This document shows positions 62,727 through 64,000 of a DNA stretch of 64,000 bases, piece by piece. Source of the stretch: Pseudolabrys sp035718275 (GTDB taxonomy: Bacteria > Pseudomonadota > Alphaproteobacteria > Rhizobiales > Xanthobacteraceae); contig DASTHI010000033.1 in the NCBI GenBank assembly GCA_035718275.1, forward strand, positions 1 through 64,000. Reading direction: 5' to 3'. The position numbers and the translations under genes are program-made. How positions within the stretch are numbered: the stretch's first letter is position 1; each line of letters opens with the position of its first letter. Under the pieces are notes generated by a model. The model saw only the letters and a list, made by a program, of their open reading frames with translations, was not told the DNA's origin and ran no database searches.

Positions 62727-62990
62727 ATGATCCGTCCGGTCCTCACCGAGATTCTTCTCTTTCTCACGCCTTTTGTCCTCTACGCTGTGTTCCTCTGGGC
62801 CAGCAATGCCGGCGTGCTGGACGTCAAGTCATGGCCAATATCCCGGATCGTTTCGCTCGCAATCCTCGCATTTCTTCTCGTTCTCGGCAGCTTCATCTAC
62901 TTCGCGCAGTTTTCCGGAGCGCCTCCCGGATCGACTTACGTTCCTGCACACATCGAAAACGGAAAATTTGTGCCAGGGACGACCAGGTGA
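62727..62990 (+). CDS. DUF6111 small membrane protein
   Basis: An 87-residue protein with two membrane helices (residues about 7-26 and 41-60) and a C-terminal tail APPGSTYVPAHIENGKFVPG, which is typical of DUF6111. The function is unknown. It lies between the CoA pyrophosphatase and CCA-enzyme genes, a recurring alphaproteobacterial order. Confidence 0.85.
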   Translation: MIRPVLTEILLFLTPFVLYAVFLWASNAGVLDVKSWPISRIVSLAILAFLLVLGSFIYFAQFSGAPPGSTYVPAHIENGKFVPGTTR

Positions 62991-63057
62991 AACAGGCTTC
63001 GGAACATGCCTGCGTGGATGCGCGCTCGCGGCGCATCGAGAGTTGGTGGTGACGACG

Positions 63058-64000
63058 ATGGCTGTAACCGGGCGCAAGCTTGCCGATGCTGACTGGCTTG
63101 CGACAGGTGGGCTGCCGCGTCTTCTGGCTGTACTCGACCGCGATGGCGAGGAGGCGCGTGTCGTGGGAGGTGCGGTCCGCAACGCGCTGCTGGGAATGCC
63201 GATTGCAGAAATAGATGTTGCCACCACGGCGTTGCCTGAAGTTGTTGTGAGGCGCGTGACGGACGCCGGTTTCAAGTCTGTTCCGACCGGGATCGAGCAT
63301 GGGACGGTTACCGTCGTAATCGACAAGCATCCGTTCGAGGTGACCACACTGCGAAAGGATGTGGAGACCTATGGGCGCCATGCCAAAGTGGAATTTGGCC
63401 GAGACTGGAAGGCGGATGCCGAGCGGCGTGATTTCACCATTAACGCCTTGTCGGCCACACGCGACGGGACCGTCTACGACTACACCGGCGGACTCGAAGA
63501 TCTCGAAAGGCGCCGTGTCCGGTTTATCGGAGATGCATCGAAACGCATTGCGGAGGATTACCTGCGCATCCTGCGTTTCTTTCGCTTTCACGCTGCGTAT
63601 GGCAGCGGTCCTCTGGACCCTGAAGGCCTGGCGGCCTGCATTGCCGGACGCCACGGACTAGAACAGCTCTCGCGCGAGCGGGTTCGAGCGGAGCTGATGA
63701 AGCTTTTGGCGGCGCCGCTTGCGGCTCCTACCCTGCACGCCATGGCGGACGCCGGACTGTTGCTGCGCGTCCTTGGGGGGGTGCCCTATCTGGCGGACCT
63801 GGAGAAGATGTGCGCGCTGGAGGCTGCCCTCCGGTTCGAACCCGATCCGGTGCGCCGCCTCGCTGCGCTCGGCGTTGCCATTTTTGAGGACGCCGAGCGG
63901 CTTTGGCAAAAGCTGCGGCTGACCAACGGCGAACACGAGCGGCTTGTCTCGATGGCCGAAGGATGGCGCCGCATTTCCTCAAGTCTCGGGGAAAACGCCG
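63058..64000 (+). CDS. cca: CCA-adding tRNA nucleotidyltransferase, partial (3' end outside window)
   Basis: The first 314 residues are present, open to the window edge. The class II nucleotidyltransferase signature RVVGGAVRNALLGMPIAEID is near the start, followed by TALPEVVVRRVTDAGFKSVP, ADAERRDFTINALSATRDG and RIAEDYLRILRFFRFHAAYG. It builds or repairs the CCA end of tRNAs. The ATG at 63058 is preferred; a GTG at 63049 is possible. The metal-site motif reads EID rather than the usual DxD. Confidence 0.93.
   Translation, partial: MAVTGRKLADADWLATGGLPRLLAVLDRDGEEARVVGGAVRNALLGMPIAEIDVATTALPEVVVRRVTDAGFKSVPTGIEHGTVTVVIDKHPFEVTTLRKDVETYGRHAKVEFGRDWKADAERRDFTINALSATRDGTVYDYTGGLEDLERRRVRFIGDASKRIAEDYLRILRFFRFHAAYGSGPLDPEGLAACIAGRHGLEQLSRERVRAELMKLLAAPLAAPTLHAMADAGLLLRVLGGVPYLADLEKMCALEAALRFEPDPVRRLAALGVAIFEDAERLWQKLRLTNGEHERLVSMAEGWRRISSSLGENA

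Noticed and set aside
1..64000. CRISPR arrays, insertion sequences, prophage, rRNA
   Set aside because: No regularly spaced repeats, transposase or integrase motifs, phage genes or rRNA sequence were seen on either strand.

Overview
The window is GC-rich, densely coded chromosomal DNA from an alphaproteobacterium. The best guess is Hyphomicrobiales on the Bradyrhizobium/Xanthobacteraceae side. This rests on the set ctrA, chpT, sciP, flbD and eipA, on the gene order fliF-fliG-fliH(flbE)-fliN-flbD followed by flhA, on a Rhodobacter-type pmtA, on an mbfA-type ferritin/VIT1 fusion, and on a moxR/DUF58/DUF4159 operon beside DUF1285 and a CoA-pyrophosphatase gene. The species is not determined. No insertion sequence, phage, CRISPR array, rRNA or replication origin was seen.

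Region 1 (1-28.6 kb) holds motility and its cell-cycle control. After tRNA-Val come a coiled-coil membrane protein, eipA, a YHS-domain protein and cysQ. Then chpT (phosphotransferase to CtrA) precedes a chemotaxis operon: hybrid cheA, cheW, cheY, cheB, cheR and a second cheY. The master regulator ctrA lies divergent from fliI-fliJ. Further on are flhA, the fliF-fliG-fliH-fliN-flbD operon (with a DUF952 gene coupled to flbD), sciP (a CtrA inhibitor), and fliK-flgD. The intergenic DNA carries a readable regulatory layer: CtrA-type boxes (TTAA-N7-TTAA and one-mismatch variants) before cheA, fliI, flhA, fliF and sciP; a 15-bp palindrome CCGGCAA-NNT-TTGCC at flhA, fliF and fliK, which I read as the FlbD (ftr) site; a good sigma-54 promoter in front of fliK; and seven GANTC (CcrM) sites within about 200 bp upstream of ctrA. 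The signalling proteins and their candidate DNA targets therefore sit together in one 28-kb block.

Region 2 (28.6-36.5 kb) contains mnmA, pmtA, a small secreted protein and tRNA-Met. After the tRNA comes a sparser, less GC-rich patch with a probably frameshifted GNAT gene, a Tat-exported intradiol dioxygenase, a small zinc ribbon and a stand-alone cyclic-nucleotide-binding protein. It ends with an ergothioneine pair egtB-egtD and a terminator.

Region 3 (36.5-50 kb) is a catabolic cluster: FAH-family hydrolase, Bug-type binding protein, FMN reductase, old-yellow-enzyme family oxidoreductase, DoxX-like protein, SnoaL-like protein, SDR dehydrogenase, gentisate-dioxygenase-like cupin, a TAXI-type TRAP transporter, an alpha/beta hydrolase lacking its serine nucleophile, an isopropylmalate/tartrate-type dehydrogenase and a hydroxypyruvate-isomerase-like protein. 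It probably serves uptake and ring cleavage of a gentisate-like aromatic acid, but the exact substrate is not visible.

Region 4 (50-64 kb) has housekeeping and stress genes: metallophosphoesterase, mbfA, Nudix hydrolase, glutathionyl-hydroquinone reductase, GNAT, the four-gene moxR operon, and a divergent operon DUF1285, CoA pyrophosphatase, DUF6111 and the CCA-adding enzyme, which runs off the window end.
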